From NCBI GenBank assembly GCA_022793195.1, contig JAAWCJ010000038.1, positions 124,001 to 188,000 on the forward strand: DNA of 64,000 bases, given 5' to 3'. This stretch comes from Lachnospiraceae bacterium. GTDB lineage: Bacteria > Bacillota > Clostridia > Lachnospirales > Lachnospiraceae. Positions 51,740 through 61,124 of this stretch are shown in pieces. The notes under the pieces are model-generated. The model was given only the letters and a program-made list of their open reading frames with translations. It did not search any database and was not told the origin of the DNA. The position numbers and the translations under genes are program-made. Position 1 is the stretch's first letter. Every line of letters begins with the position of its first letter.

Positions 51740-54549
51740 AAGATGCCGGGAAAAGGCTGTTAAATTATATACGTGGCCATTGGATGGGGATGGGGATTGC
51801 ACTTGTGGCTTTCGTCATGGTTTTTACAGTGGTCAGGGGAGCGTCTGGCCATGGGGCGGGATTTGACCCCTGGGAGATTGATACTTCATTTTCGACAGGA
51901 TATTCGGAAGTTCCGGACAGAACAGGTTATGATTTATCGGGGGAGGGAGAAGAGAGCGAAAAGGTGAATCACGGGTCAGACCATGAAGAAGAAAATGAAG
52001 AGGCGGCTCCGGAAATGAAAGAGGAGGAGACGATTCAGGATCATAATGATCAGCAGATTGTCCTGCCAAATGGTATGACCGACGATTTAAGGCCTTCCGG
52101 TACTGTGGATGCCGCAGTGAATCCTGACGGAAACGGAACAGGGAGCTTTTTGGAAACAGACTTAAATCCTCCAATCGGAACAGAAAATGGAAATCCATCA
52201 GCCGGAAAGGAAGAGAATATACAGAAACCGTCGGAGGGAAACGGAGGGGGGACAGCAAAACCGCCGGAAGGAAATGGCGGGGACAATGAAAAGCCTTCGG
52301 GGGGAAATGAAGAAAAACCGGAGTTGCCGGAAAAGCCGGAGGAACCGAAAAAGGAGTTTTATGTGTTTGTTGACGGAGAAAAGATGGGGTTTGAGAACGA
52401 GGACAGCGCATTGTCCTGGATTGCCGACCATAAGGGAACAAACGCAAACGGACAATATTTTGAAGGCATTGTCAAAGACGAGAATGGAAATTTTGTCCCC
52501 AGCTATGGAGATAAAGAACATTTTGACGGTACGGGAGATGGAGAGACGGTCTGGAATTATACGGGAGAGAGCAGTGTCTTTGTAGTACCGGAAGGGACGA
52601 AGGCCCTTGAGCTTGCCTGGATTTCTAATAATGATAAAATAAAGACCATTGTGGTTCCGAAAACCGTGACCAATATTATCACCAATTATGGAAGCAGCTT
52701 TCCGGCGCTGGAAAAGTTTGTGGTATCGGGAGATAATCCCAACTATATCAGTGTGGACGGCGTATTATATGAGCGCACGGAGGATGGAAATGTTGTACTG
52801 AGAATGGTGCCTTCTGCAAAAAAAGAGATACAGAGCTGGCCGGAAGGGCTTGCTGTCATTGGAGAAAATTCTTTTTATCATTCAGGGATGGAACAGGTGG
52901 AATTTCCTGAGACAGTGATTTCCATTGAGTCCTCTGCCTTCAACGAATCCGGTGTTGGGACGATGATTTTGCCGGAAAGCCTGAGAGCCGTCGGAAGTAT
53001 GGCTTTTGCTTATCAATCTCCGAAACCGGGAGAAGAGGCGTCCGTACATCAGATTATCGTAAAAGCAAAAGAACCACCGGAGGTTTCCGGCACCACGTTT
53101 TACTGGATGGATGCGAATCTGGAGGGGAAAAAGGGCGAACCGGTTACGAAGATTTTAGTGCCGGATTCCGCAGAGAACGAGATTTATGAAGACTATCTGA
53201 TTACTTGGGGAATGGCCCTGGTAAAACGTTATGGCGGGGAAGCAGCGCTACAGATTCTTCAGACGGAAAATGGCGTACAGGATTCTTATGAATATTATGC
53301 GGAGAATGGGATCACAGGCTATAAAAGAAAAGGGGAGGCCCAACCTTATTTCTGGGCAGATTCCTTTGGGAGCTATAAAAGGGACAGGGAAGGAAATACG
53401 ATTCTTATAAAAGCAACGTCGTCCACATGGGCCAATGCATGGTTTGGGGACTTTTCAAATACGGATATTGTGTCAGTCCTGGAAGGGGCTTTTGACGGAT
53501 GCAGCTCCATGACTGCTATCCGGCTGCCGGAGAGTTTGCGGACACTGCCGGAGAATGTCTTTGCCACCAATAAAAATTTAAGGGTAATGATTTCTTATGC
53601 ACCTGCGCCGCCGGCAGAAGAGACAGGGGTAGAAAAGAGTTGCTCTGTATTTGTGAGACCGGGAGCGCTGGCAGCTTATGAGGCGGCATGGGGCGGCCAG
53701 GTGCGGAAAATCGTGGGAACTTCGGAAACCTATGCCACCACAAGCAGCGGTATTGTACTGGATACGAAAAATACGAGATTGCTGGATATTCCTGTCAGTA
53801 CGGAAAAATTTACATTTCCCAGCTATGTTACTTCTGTGTATGACGGGGCGGCAGCAGGAACGGCCCTTGCCAGTATAACGATCCCGGCAAAAGTTACAAG
53901 TGTTGGAGACAGCGCTTTTTCAGGATGTACGAATCTTACGACTGTCACATGGGGAACTGCCAGCTCCGTGCCGGTTTCCTGTTTTGAAAGATGCATGAAG
54001 TTAAAGAATTTTAATATATCTGGTTCCGGCGGAAATATGGCTGCCATCGGAGACCGTGCTTTTTATGGTTGTAACAGCCTGGAGGTATTTTCCGTGCCGT
54101 CCGCAGTGGCCGTGGTTGGCGGGCAGGTATTTGACGGAAGAGAGGCTCTTGCGTTAACTTTGACTTTTGCTTCAGCGATTCCGCCAAAATGGGATGGGAC
54201 AGAGTCTCTGGAGGGGCTTACCATTTATGTGCCGGATTCTATGGAAAGCGGCGATGATATATATATGGCATACTTGGCCCAATGGAAAGACTGGCTGGGA
54301 GAGCGGCCCGGAGATGTTTTGAAGACAAAAGACGGGGCAGAAAGCCGTCTGCCGGAAAAAGAGCCGGAGACAAACCCGGAAACAAATCCGGAAACAGAAT
54401 CAGAACCGGAAAGCAGAACAGCCGCAAATGACAATGTTTTGGCAGAAAAAGAGACTTTGGCAACGGAGGATTGTCTGGACAAAGCGGATCCGGAAACGGA
54501 AGATATTTCGGTAAATCAAGAAGAAGGAAAAGGTAACAATGATTATTAA
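51736..54549 (+). CDS. BspA-like leucine-rich-repeat surface protein
   Basis: 937 aa with GTG start 51736 (GGAGG upstream). An N-terminal hydrophobic segment (about 17-35) acts as signal or anchor. A low-complexity acidic linker with several PSxGN / PPEGNGG units (about 150-200) follows. Several LRR_5/BspA-type repeats are spread over about 290-440 and 560-860 (for example FYHSGMEQVEFPETVISIES and SAFSGCTNLTTV). The C-terminus is a PETNPETNPETESEPES stretch with no LPXTG. Such proteins mediate adhesion or host contact. The position between a kinase and a MoxR/DUF58 set is unusual. Confidence 0.88.
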   Translation: MKDAGKRLLNYIRGHWMGMGIALVAFVMVFTVVRGASGHGAGFDPWEIDTSFSTGYSEVPDRTGYDLSGEGEESEKVNHGSDHEEENEEAAPEMKEEETIQDHNDQQIVLPNGMTDDLRPSGTVDAAVNPDGNGTGSFLETDLNPPIGTENGNPSAGKEENIQKPSEGNGGGTAKPPEGNGGDNEKPSGGNEEKPELPEKPEEPKKEFYVFVDGEKMGFENEDSALSWIADHKGTNANGQYFEGIVKDENGNFVPSYGDKEHFDGTGDGETVWNYTGESSVFVVPEGTKALELAWISNNDKIKTIVVPKTVTNIITNYGSSFPALEKFVVSGDNPNYISVDGVLYERTEDGNVVLRMVPSAKKEIQSWPEGLAVIGENSFYHSGMEQVEFPETVISIESSAFNESGVGTMILPESLRAVGSMAFAYQSPKPGEEASVHQIIVKAKEPPEVSGTTFYWMDANLEGKKGEPVTKILVPDSAENEIYEDYLITWGMALVKRYGGEAALQILQTENGVQDSYEYYAENGITGYKRKGEAQPYFWADSFGSYKRDREGNTILIKATSSTWANAWFGDFSNTDIVSVLEGAFDGCSSMTAIRLPESLRTLPENVFATNKNLRVMISYAPAPPAEETGVEKSCSVFVRPGALAAYEAAWGGQVRKIVGTSETYATTSSGIVLDTKNTRLLDIPVSTEKFTFPSYVTSVYDGAAAGTALASITIPAKVTSVGDSAFSGCTNLTTVTWGTASSVPVSCFERCMKLKNFNISGSGGNMAAIGDRAFYGCNSLEVFSVPSAVAVVGGQVFDGREALALTLTFASAIPPKWDGTESLEGLTIYVPDSMESGDDIYMAYLAQWKDWLGERPGDVLKTKDGAESRLPEKEPETNPETNPETESEPESRTAANDNVLAEKETLATEDCLDKADPETEDISVNQEEGKGNNDY

Positions 54550-55486
54550 ACAGTCAGAACAGATTATGAGGGAAGTCGGCAAGGTGCTGATGGGAAAGGA
54601 AGAGGTCATTGAAAAAGTCCTGATGGTAATTTATGCAGGAGGGCATATTCTTCTTGAAGACACTCCGGGCGTGGGAAAAACAACGCTGGCCCTGGGATTT
54701 TCCAAAGCCCTCGGCATGGATTATAAGAGAATACAGTTTACGCCGGATACCATGCCGTCGGATATCACCGGGTATACAATGCCGGGACAGGGAGAGGGGG
54801 GGGTTGTTTACCGGCCGGGAGCTGTCCACACAAACCTGTTTTTAGGCGATGAGATCAACAGGACTTCTCCAAAAACCCAGTCAGCGCTTTTAGAGGCCAT
54901 GGAAGAGGGAAATGTAACGGTGGATGGCGTTACATATCTGTTGCCGAAGCCGTTTATCTGTATTGCGACACAGAATCCGGTAGGTATGTCCGGTACACAG
55001 CCGCTGCCGGAAGCACAGCTTGACCGTTTTATGGTACGGCTTTCCATCGGATATCCAAATACAGAAGATCAGATTCGTATTTTGGATGAGAAACGGAACC
55101 AGAGTACCATGGATGAGGTGCAGGCTGTCGTTACCCGGGATATGGTTCTGGAAGTCCAGAATTATCTGTCAACCATACGGATGACAAAACCGGTATTGCG
55201 TTATATGACTGTCCTTTGTGAAAAAACAAGGGAAGACGACGGAGTGGAACTAGGGGTAAGCCCTCGTGGAATTATTGCATTGTCACGGATGGCAAGAGCG
55301 AAAGCCCTGCTCAGTGAGCGGGACTATGTGGTGCCTGAGGATGTGCGCGCAGTATTTAAAGACGTATGTACCCACCGTGTAATTCTGAAACCTCAGGCAA
55401 AAATGGAGGGACGGACGGTGACAGAACTTTTGGAAAGGATTATGGATTCTGCGGATGTGCCGGAAATGCCTGGAAAAAAGAAATAA
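54539..55486 (+). CDS. MoxR-family AAA+ ATPase
   Basis: 315 aa. Walker A EDTPGVGKTTL, Walker B LFLGDEINR and sensor-1 ATQNPVG with GTQPLPEAQLDRFM are canonical for MoxR. It acts as a chaperone-like ATPase with DUF58/vWA partners, one of which is encoded 3 nt downstream. It overlaps the BspA-like gene by 11 nt. Confidence 0.95.
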   Translation: MIIKQSEQIMREVGKVLMGKEEVIEKVLMVIYAGGHILLEDTPGVGKTTLALGFSKALGMDYKRIQFTPDTMPSDITGYTMPGQGEGGVVYRPGAVHTNLFLGDEINRTSPKTQSALLEAMEEGNVTVDGVTYLLPKPFICIATQNPVGMSGTQPLPEAQLDRFMVRLSIGYPNTEDQIRILDEKRNQSTMDEVQAVVTRDMVLEVQNYLSTIRMTKPVLRYMTVLCEKTREDDGVELGVSPRGIIALSRMARAKALLSERDYVVPEDVRAVFKDVCTHRVILKPQAKMEGRTVTELLERIMDSADVPEMPGKKK

Positions 55487-55489
55487 ATT

Positions 55490-56659
55490 ATGAAAAAATA
55501 TAGAATTGTGTATCTGGTGGTGAGTATGGCGGTCTTTCTTTGCGGGCTTTGGGGCGGGGGAAGGCTGGCGCCAGTTCTTCTGGCTTTGTTTGTTTTTCTG
55601 CCGGTGATTTCCGGCTTATGGTTTTATTTCTCCGTAAAAGGATTATCCTTTTCGGTGACAGGAGAACGAAGCTGCCGCTGTGGACAGCAGATCGGAATAA
55701 AGTTGAAACTTGTATATCCATTCCTTCCTCCGGCAGGAAATGTGCGGGTCCATGTGGTTTGTGAAAATCATGTGTTTGATGTGAAAAAAGAAGAATTCTA
55801 TGTGCTGGAACCTGGAAAAGGGAAGGAGAATGAATATACACTTTTTCTGGATACTGTCCTTTGCGGGGAACGGATCGTCCGGGTTCAGGAACTTTTATGT
55901 TATGATTTGCTGGGCCTTTTTTCGCGGAGGAAAACCCTGGAAGGAGAGTTTGCCTGTACAGTGTATCCTTATGATGTACAGCTTTATGTTTCGTTGCAGA
56001 AAAACAGGGAGCGGGAGCAGCCAGGAGATATTTATGACGGGAAAAAGAGCGGTTCGGACGTCAGTGAAGTTTTTGGCCTCCGGGAATACAGGGAGGGGGA
56101 TCCCCTTCAGAGTATCCACTGGAAGTTATCAGGGAAAATGAATCAGCTCATTGTCAGGGAATTCGGGCGTCCGGTGAATTACCATACACTGATTTTGTTA
56201 TCCCCGGCTTTTTCTTATGGTGAAAAAGAGGTGTCGGAGGAGACGGCCAATGCAGTGTTTGACCTGGGACTTTCTCTGAGCCAGGCGTTGTTAAACCAGA
56301 GTCTTGCTCATTTTGTAGGATATCTTTCCGGTGGGGAACTGCGTTGCATACCGGTGGATTCTCTGCACAGTTATGAGGAGATGCTTTTCAACCTTATGGG
56401 TTATCCTATTCAGAAGGACGGGGACGATACGCTGTTTTCTTTTTTGGATCAGCAGCTGTACAGGCAATATACGAAAGTGGTTTATGTGACAGGTGCAGTA
56501 AACGAGATGGCTGCCAGAAACTTGTCCGTACTGGTGGACTTAACGGTTCTTCAGGCAGTACAGGGCGATTCAGGATATCTTTCCGGAAGCGCCGGTTATA
56601 CGGTAGTTGGAGTTTCCATTGAGACTTTGCGGAATATTGAACATGTCATTCCGCTTTAA
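55490..56659 (+). CDS. DUF58 domain membrane protein
   Basis: 389 aa with two N-terminal hydrophobic helices (about 6-45) and the DUF58 signature EVFGLREYREGDPLQSIHWKLSGKMNQLIVREF at about 190-222. A vWA-like fold follows. DUF58 proteins are usual partners of MoxR and TgpA-like proteins, as here. The process served is unknown, but envelope or exported-protein maturation is the common suggestion. Confidence 0.92.
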   Translation: MKKYRIVYLVVSMAVFLCGLWGGGRLAPVLLALFVFLPVISGLWFYFSVKGLSFSVTGERSCRCGQQIGIKLKLVYPFLPPAGNVRVHVVCENHVFDVKKEEFYVLEPGKGKENEYTLFLDTVLCGERIVRVQELLCYDLLGLFSRRKTLEGEFACTVYPYDVQLYVSLQKNREREQPGDIYDGKKSGSDVSEVFGLREYREGDPLQSIHWKLSGKMNQLIVREFGRPVNYHTLILLSPAFSYGEKEVSEETANAVFDLGLSLSQALLNQSLAHFVGYLSGGELRCIPVDSLHSYEEMLFNLMGYPIQKDGDDTLFSFLDQQLYRQYTKVVYVTGAVNEMAARNLSVLVDLTVLQAVQGDSGYLSGSAGYTVVGVSIETLRNIEHVIPL

Positions 56660-58961
56660 TTTAGGTACGGAAATCAGGGTGGAAATGAAAGAAAAGCAAA
56701 AAATTGTGGTGCTGTGGGACAGACGGGAAAAACATTCCAATACGGTTTCCTCTATGATCTTGAAAACTGTGGGGGCAATGGGAATCACAGTGGGCGTGAT
56801 GATGGTCTTCTTTGTGTTGGGAGGAATTCCTGTCTTTTTTATGCCGGTCTGTGGGGCACTTTTTTCTGTGGCGGTTATAACCGGAATAGATACTGTCTCA
56901 AAAGGGCGGCATTATGGAAGTGTTTTATGTCTGCTTTTGTCGGCGTTTTTGTTTTTTTTATTTGTCTCCAATGTACTTCGGTGTATTTATGGATGGACCA
57001 GCCATATCAGACATATCTGGAACCAGGTATTTGGCACTTTTTATGAAGAATCTCTTTCAGTGGGTTATGGGGAAAGAGATTTGCAGATTACGGGTGTGAT
57101 CCTGGCTTTGTTTCTCTCTTCGGCTATTTGCGAACTGCAGCGGAGAAAGTATTTTGTTCTATTGTCGTCTGTGGTTTTTGTACCGCTTTGCCTGAGCCTG
57201 CTGCTTTGCCTTGCTTTGCCGTTTTGGGTGATTGCTGTTTTAATGGCGGGGTGGCTTATGGCCTGGTGCGGTATGAGCGGTCCTTTTAAAGTCCGTTTGG
57301 AATCGCTTGTTTTAGTGGTTTTTTCCGCCATATGTTTGTATGCCTTTTCGGCAGTATGGGACGGCTCTTTGTGGCAACAAAATTCCGCAAAATTCCGTTC
57401 TGGCGTGAAAGCAGGAATTGAAAAAATCAGGTTCGGGGAGGATACGCTTCCGGAAGGGAACCTTCTAAAAGCCGACCGTATGCTGGCAGGGGAGGATGAG
57501 CGCCTGGAGCTTGAAACAGAGACGGAATCCCCTCTTTATCTGAGGGGGTTCGTGGGTTCCGTATATGAAGAGAACAGATGGAAGCCGTTCCCGGCAGAGG
57601 TTTACGGAGGGGAATTTGCCGGTATGCTTTCCTGGCTTTCAGGACAGGATTTTTATCCCGGTATGCAGTATGCAGATTATGAAAATGCTTCTCCTGAGGA
57701 AGGCAAAACAGAGAGGCGCGTTTCTGTAAAGAATGTGGGGGCAAGCCGCCGCTATATCTATCTTCCTGAAACCGTATCAGCCCTTTCAGAGGCGTCGGGG
57801 GGCTGGAAACAGGACTGGTCCATGGAGGCTTCCGGGTGGTTTGGCGAAAGGGAATACGGATTTACTTACTATGACACTCAGGAAGGCGCTGAAATTCAGG
57901 TGCCGGGTGAGTGGATTTATCAGGATATAAAAAGGGATGGAGAGGCGGGAGCATTTCTGCAGGCAGAGCAGGTATATCGTTCTTTTGTATATAAAAATTA
58001 TCTGGAACTTGAAGAGGGGCAAAAGGAACTGATTAATCAGGTGTTTTTTCAGGGGGATGACTGGGAAGGGGCAAAAGAACTTTATACGGTCACCTCAAGA
58101 ATACGGACAGTGCTTTGCATTTTAGCAAAGTATCAGGAAATTCCCGAGAAAGTGCCTGAAAATAAAGAGTTTTTGACCTGGTTTCTGAAAGAAGGGAAGG
58201 AAGGAAATTCTGCCTATTATGCGTCGGCGGCAGTGCTTGCATACCGGGCGGCAGGAATTCCGGCCCGCTACGCGGAAGGGTATTTACTGACAGAAAAACA
58301 GGCAGGACAGATGGAAGGGAATACCGTAACATTATCGGGAAAGAATGTCCATGCGTGGGTGGAAGTTTATATGGATGGCATGGGATGGAGAGTGATGGAG
58401 GTTACTCCGGGATTTTATGAGGAAGTTTACGAGGCTGACATTGTGGTTGCCGTCCCTGACGAAGAATTGGATGGGACAAACGGAGAATTGCCTGGTGTTT
58501 CGGCTACGGAAGAATATGAGCCTCCGGCCCGGGAAGAAGAGGAGCTATCGGTGCCTTTACGGAAAAAAACACGGTTATTCCATCCAGTGGTTTTGTTGAT
58601 TTTTGTTGTCTTTTTTCTGGTGAAAAGTATGAAACTTACCAGGGGATTGTATTTGCGGTGGCGTTACCGAAGGATGAGAGAAGAAGTACGGATGGATTTT
58701 TTATACTGCAAGATTATGGATATGATGAGGAAGATGTATAAAGAATTCCACTCCGACCAGCCTTTAAAGATTCTGGAAAAAGAAGATCTTCCTTTTGACA
58801 GGGATCTTTATGAGCGTACCGTGAAACGGATGGAAAAGCTGGTATATGGGCAGATAAATCCCACTGCCAGGGAGGTTTTGGCGGCGGAAGCTCTGGCTAC
58901 GCAGGTCTACACGGCTTTTCGCAGGAAGAGAACGTTTCGGAAAACTCAAAAAGTGGTATAA
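56643..58961 (+). CDS. TgpA-like transglutaminase-fold membrane protein with altered catalytic residues
   Basis: 772 aa from ATG 56643 (ATG 56688 is an alternative). About six N-terminal helices, an extracellular region, the transglutaminase-core segment, another helix near 655 and a cytoplasmic DUF4129-like tail. In the core, GNSAYYASAAVLAYRAAGIP has Ser (about 523) where the nucleophilic Cys is expected. NVHAWVEVY keeps His (about 570), and MEVTPG has Glu (about 586) where Asp is usual. It may be a pseudoenzyme or a changed hydrolase. It closes the MoxR-DUF58 block. Confidence 0.87.
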   Translation: MSFRFNLGTEIRVEMKEKQKIVVLWDRREKHSNTVSSMILKTVGAMGITVGVMMVFFVLGGIPVFFMPVCGALFSVAVITGIDTVSKGRHYGSVLCLLLSAFLFFLFVSNVLRCIYGWTSHIRHIWNQVFGTFYEESLSVGYGERDLQITGVILALFLSSAICELQRRKYFVLLSSVVFVPLCLSLLLCLALPFWVIAVLMAGWLMAWCGMSGPFKVRLESLVLVVFSAICLYAFSAVWDGSLWQQNSAKFRSGVKAGIEKIRFGEDTLPEGNLLKADRMLAGEDERLELETETESPLYLRGFVGSVYEENRWKPFPAEVYGGEFAGMLSWLSGQDFYPGMQYADYENASPEEGKTERRVSVKNVGASRRYIYLPETVSALSEASGGWKQDWSMEASGWFGEREYGFTYYDTQEGAEIQVPGEWIYQDIKRDGEAGAFLQAEQVYRSFVYKNYLELEEGQKELINQVFFQGDDWEGAKELYTVTSRIRTVLCILAKYQEIPEKVPENKEFLTWFLKEGKEGNSAYYASAAVLAYRAAGIPARYAEGYLLTEKQAGQMEGNTVTLSGKNVHAWVEVYMDGMGWRVMEVTPGFYEEVYEADIVVAVPDEELDGTNGELPGVSATEEYEPPAREEEELSVPLRKKTRLFHPVVLLIFVVFFLVKSMKLTRGLYLRWRYRRMREEVRMDFLYCKIMDMMRKMYKEFHSDQPLKILEKEDLPFDRDLYERTVKRMEKLVYGQINPTAREVLAAEALATQVYTAFRRKRTFRKTQKVV

Positions 58962-58964
58962 TCA

Positions 58965-58993
58965 TTGACTTGTACAGGTGAATGAACTATAAT
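58965..58993 (+). promoter_or_regulatory. Promoter of the yicC-remA-gmk-rpoZ run
   Basis: TTGACT (58965-58970), a 17-nt spacer and TATAAT (58988-58993). The predicted start near 59000 rules out the upstream ATG at 58982 and supports ATG 59024. Confidence 0.85.
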
Positions 58994-59023
58994 GAATTAG
59001 ATTATGTGGAAGGAAACTGGAAA

Positions 59024-59902
59024 ATGATTAAGAGTATGACAGGCTTCGGCCGATGCGAGACATCAAATGAAAACTACAGGATTTCTGTTGAAATGAAATC
59101 AGTAAACCATCGGTATCTGGACCTGGGAATCAAGATGCCAAAGAAGTTTAATCCCTTTGAAGCAGAAATCAGAAAACTGCTAAAGGATAAGATACAGCGG
59201 GGAAAAGTAGATATTTATGTCACCTGTGAAGTGTTTTCCGACAAGGCAGTGAACCTGAATTATAACGAAGCCGTGGCAAAAGAATATATGGATATCTTTG
59301 AACAGATGAGTAGCCGTTTTGCCATTGAGAATGATGTGAAGGTTTCGTCTCTTTCCCGCTATCCTGAAGTGATTGTCACGGGACAGTCTGAAGAGGATGA
59401 AGAGGAACTTTGGAAGCTCCTTGGCGAAGCGCTTTTGGGGGCCATGGGAAAGTTTGTGGAGCAGCGGTCGAAAGAAGGAGAACATCTTTTTTCAGATTTG
59501 ATGGGAAAGCTGGATGACATGGAAGCGTGGGTTGGTATCATCGAGGAGCGTTCCCCTCAGATCATCCGGGAATACAGGGCGAAGCTGGAGGATAAGGTAA
59601 GGGAGCTTCTGGAGGGAAGCGGTATTGATGAAAACAGAATCGCGGCTGAGGTGACTCTTTTTGCCGATAAGATCTGTGTGGACGAGGAGACAGTGCGTCT
59701 GCGCAGCCATATCAAGACCATGAGGGAGGCGCTTTTGAAAGGCGACGGCATTGGACGAAAGCTGGACTTTATTGCCCAGGAGATGAACCGGGAAGCCAAC
59801 ACTATCCTTTCCAAAGCCAACGACCTGGAAATTTCCGGGACAGCCATTGAGCTTAAAACGGCCATTGAGAAAGTAAGGGAACAGATTCAGAATATTGAGT
59901 AG
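59024..59902 (+). CDS. yicC: YicC/YloC-family endoribonuclease
   Basis: 292 aa beginning MIKSMTGFGR, the universal start of the family. VEMKSVNHRYLDL and the C-terminal GRKLDFIAQEMNREANTI (DUF1732) segment with conserved Glu/His-type residues are intact. YicC homologues are metal-dependent endoribonucleases acting on mRNA or sRNA. Adjacent to remA, gmk and rpoZ, a standard Firmicutes order. Confidence 0.95.
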   Translation: MIKSMTGFGRCETSNENYRISVEMKSVNHRYLDLGIKMPKKFNPFEAEIRKLLKDKIQRGKVDIYVTCEVFSDKAVNLNYNEAVAKEYMDIFEQMSSRFAIENDVKVSSLSRYPEVIVTGQSEEDEEELWKLLGEALLGAMGKFVEQRSKEGEHLFSDLMGKLDDMEAWVGIIEERSPQIIREYRAKLEDKVRELLEGSGIDENRIAAEVTLFADKICVDEETVRLRSHIKTMREALLKGDGIGRKLDFIAQEMNREANTILSKANDLEISGTAIELKTAIEKVREQIQNIE

Positions 59903-59916
59903 ATGCGGTGACTGGA

Positions 59917-60198
59917 ATGGGAAAACTAATTAATATTGGCTATGGCAACGTGGTTCATACGGATAAAGTGCTGGCAGTGGTCAGCCCGGATTCGGCGCCG
60001 GGAAAAAGGCTGGTTCAGGCCGCCAGGGATGACGGCCGGAGCATTGATGCGACTCAGGGGAGAAAAACCAAAGGGCTTGTGGTGATGGACAATGGATATG
60101 TGGTGCTTTCCGCCCTTCTTCCGGAAACCATTGCCGGAAGGTTTAATGAATCTGAAGCTTCGGAGAAGGTACTTTATAAGGAGGGAGACGATGAATAA
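59917..60198 (+). CDS. remA: RemA/YlzA-type DUF370 regulator
   Basis: 93 aa from ATG 59917. MGKLINIGYGN, SPDSAPGKRL and DATQGRKTKGLVVMDNGYVVLS are the DUF370 core. In Bacillus, RemA is a DNA-binding activator of biofilm matrix operons that forms ring-like oligomers. In this genome its targets are unknown. It overlaps gmk by 8 nt. Confidence 0.92.
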   Translation: MGKLINIGYGNVVHTDKVLAVVSPDSAPGKRLVQAARDDGRSIDATQGRKTKGLVVMDNGYVVLSALLPETIAGRFNESEASEKVLYKEGDDE

Positions 60199-60823
60199 AA
60201 AGGGACTTGTTCTTGTGATTTCCGGGTTTTCCGGTGTGGGAAAAGGAACCGTAGTCAGACGTCTCATGGAGAAATATAAAAATTATGCGCTGTCGGTATC
60301 TGTAACCACCAGGGCGCCCAGGGAGGGCGAGGTTCACGGGAGAGAGTATTTCTTTATTTCAGAAGAAGAGTTTTCTGCCATGGAGACAGAAGGGAGACTG
60401 ATGGAATGGGCCGGATATGTGGGGCATCATTACGGGACTCCCAGGGATTATGTGGTGGGACGTCTGGAAGAGGGAAAGGATATGATCCTGGAGATTGAGG
60501 TTCAGGGCGCTTTGCAGATCAAAAAAAAGTACCCGGATGCCGTTTTGGTATTTATGGCGCCGCCAAGTATCGAGGCGCTGCAGGAGCGCCTTAAGGGCCG
60601 CGGCACAGAAGATGAAAAAGAGGTGGAAAAACGCCTGAGACGGGCGGTGGAAGAGGCGGAAGATATGGAATCGTACGACTATCTGCTGATAAACGAAGAT
60701 TTGGAGACTTGTGTGGAAGAGCTTCATCAGATTGTCCGGTGCGAGCACCAAAGAACAGGTGTCAACCTGGAAATGATGAGCCGTATAAAGAATGACTTGA
60801 AAAGATTCGTGGAAGGAGAATAA
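60191..60823 (+). CDS. gmk: Guanylate kinase
   Basis: 210 aa. P-loop SGFSGVGKGT, GMP-binding VTTRAPREGEVHGREYFF and EWAGYVGHHYGTP are intact. It converts GMP to GDP and so feeds GTP and (p)ppGpp pools. GGAGG precedes ATG 60191. Confidence 0.96.
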   Translation: MNKKGLVLVISGFSGVGKGTVVRRLMEKYKNYALSVSVTTRAPREGEVHGREYFFISEEEFSAMETEGRLMEWAGYVGHHYGTPRDYVVGRLEEGKDMILEIEVQGALQIKKKYPDAVLVFMAPPSIEALQERLKGRGTEDEKEVEKRLRRAVEEAEDMESYDYLLINEDLETCVEELHQIVRCEHQRTGVNLEMMSRIKNDLKRFVEGE

Positions 60824-60827
60824 TATT

Positions 60828-61085
60828 ATGCTGCATCCGTCATATTCTGATTTAATCAACGCTGTAAACAGTGAGGTGGCGCCGGGAGAGGAGCCCATTG
60901 TCCAGAGCCGTTATTCGATTGTGATTGCTACGGCAAAACGTGCAAGGCAGCTCATTGCCGGGGAGGAGGCCCTTGTAAAGGCTCCGTCCAATAAACCTTT
61001 ATCGACGGCAGTGGAGGAAATCCATCAGACGATGGTTAAGGTGATGGGGGAAGATGATATTCCTGAGGATGAATTTGAAGCATAA
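60828..61085 (+). CDS. rpoZ: RNA polymerase omega subunit
   Basis: 85 aa. SRYSIVIATAKRARQLIAGEE is the omega signature, with an N-terminal extension MLHPSYSDLINAVN common in Clostridia. AAGGAG precedes the ATG, 4 nt after gmk. Confidence 0.93.
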   Translation: MLHPSYSDLINAVNSEVAPGEEPIVQSRYSIVIATAKRARQLIAGEEALVKAPSNKPLSTAVEEIHQTMVKVMGEDDIPEDEFEA

Positions 61086-61124
61086 AAACCAGGCGCTCTG
61101 CCTTGGAAAGGGAATGGATACACG

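Noticed and set aside
52150-52320. Repetitive GGAAA/CCGGA-rich stretch as a DNA repeat
   Set aside because: It is coding sequence for the Pro/Gly/Asn/Glu-rich linker of the surface protein.
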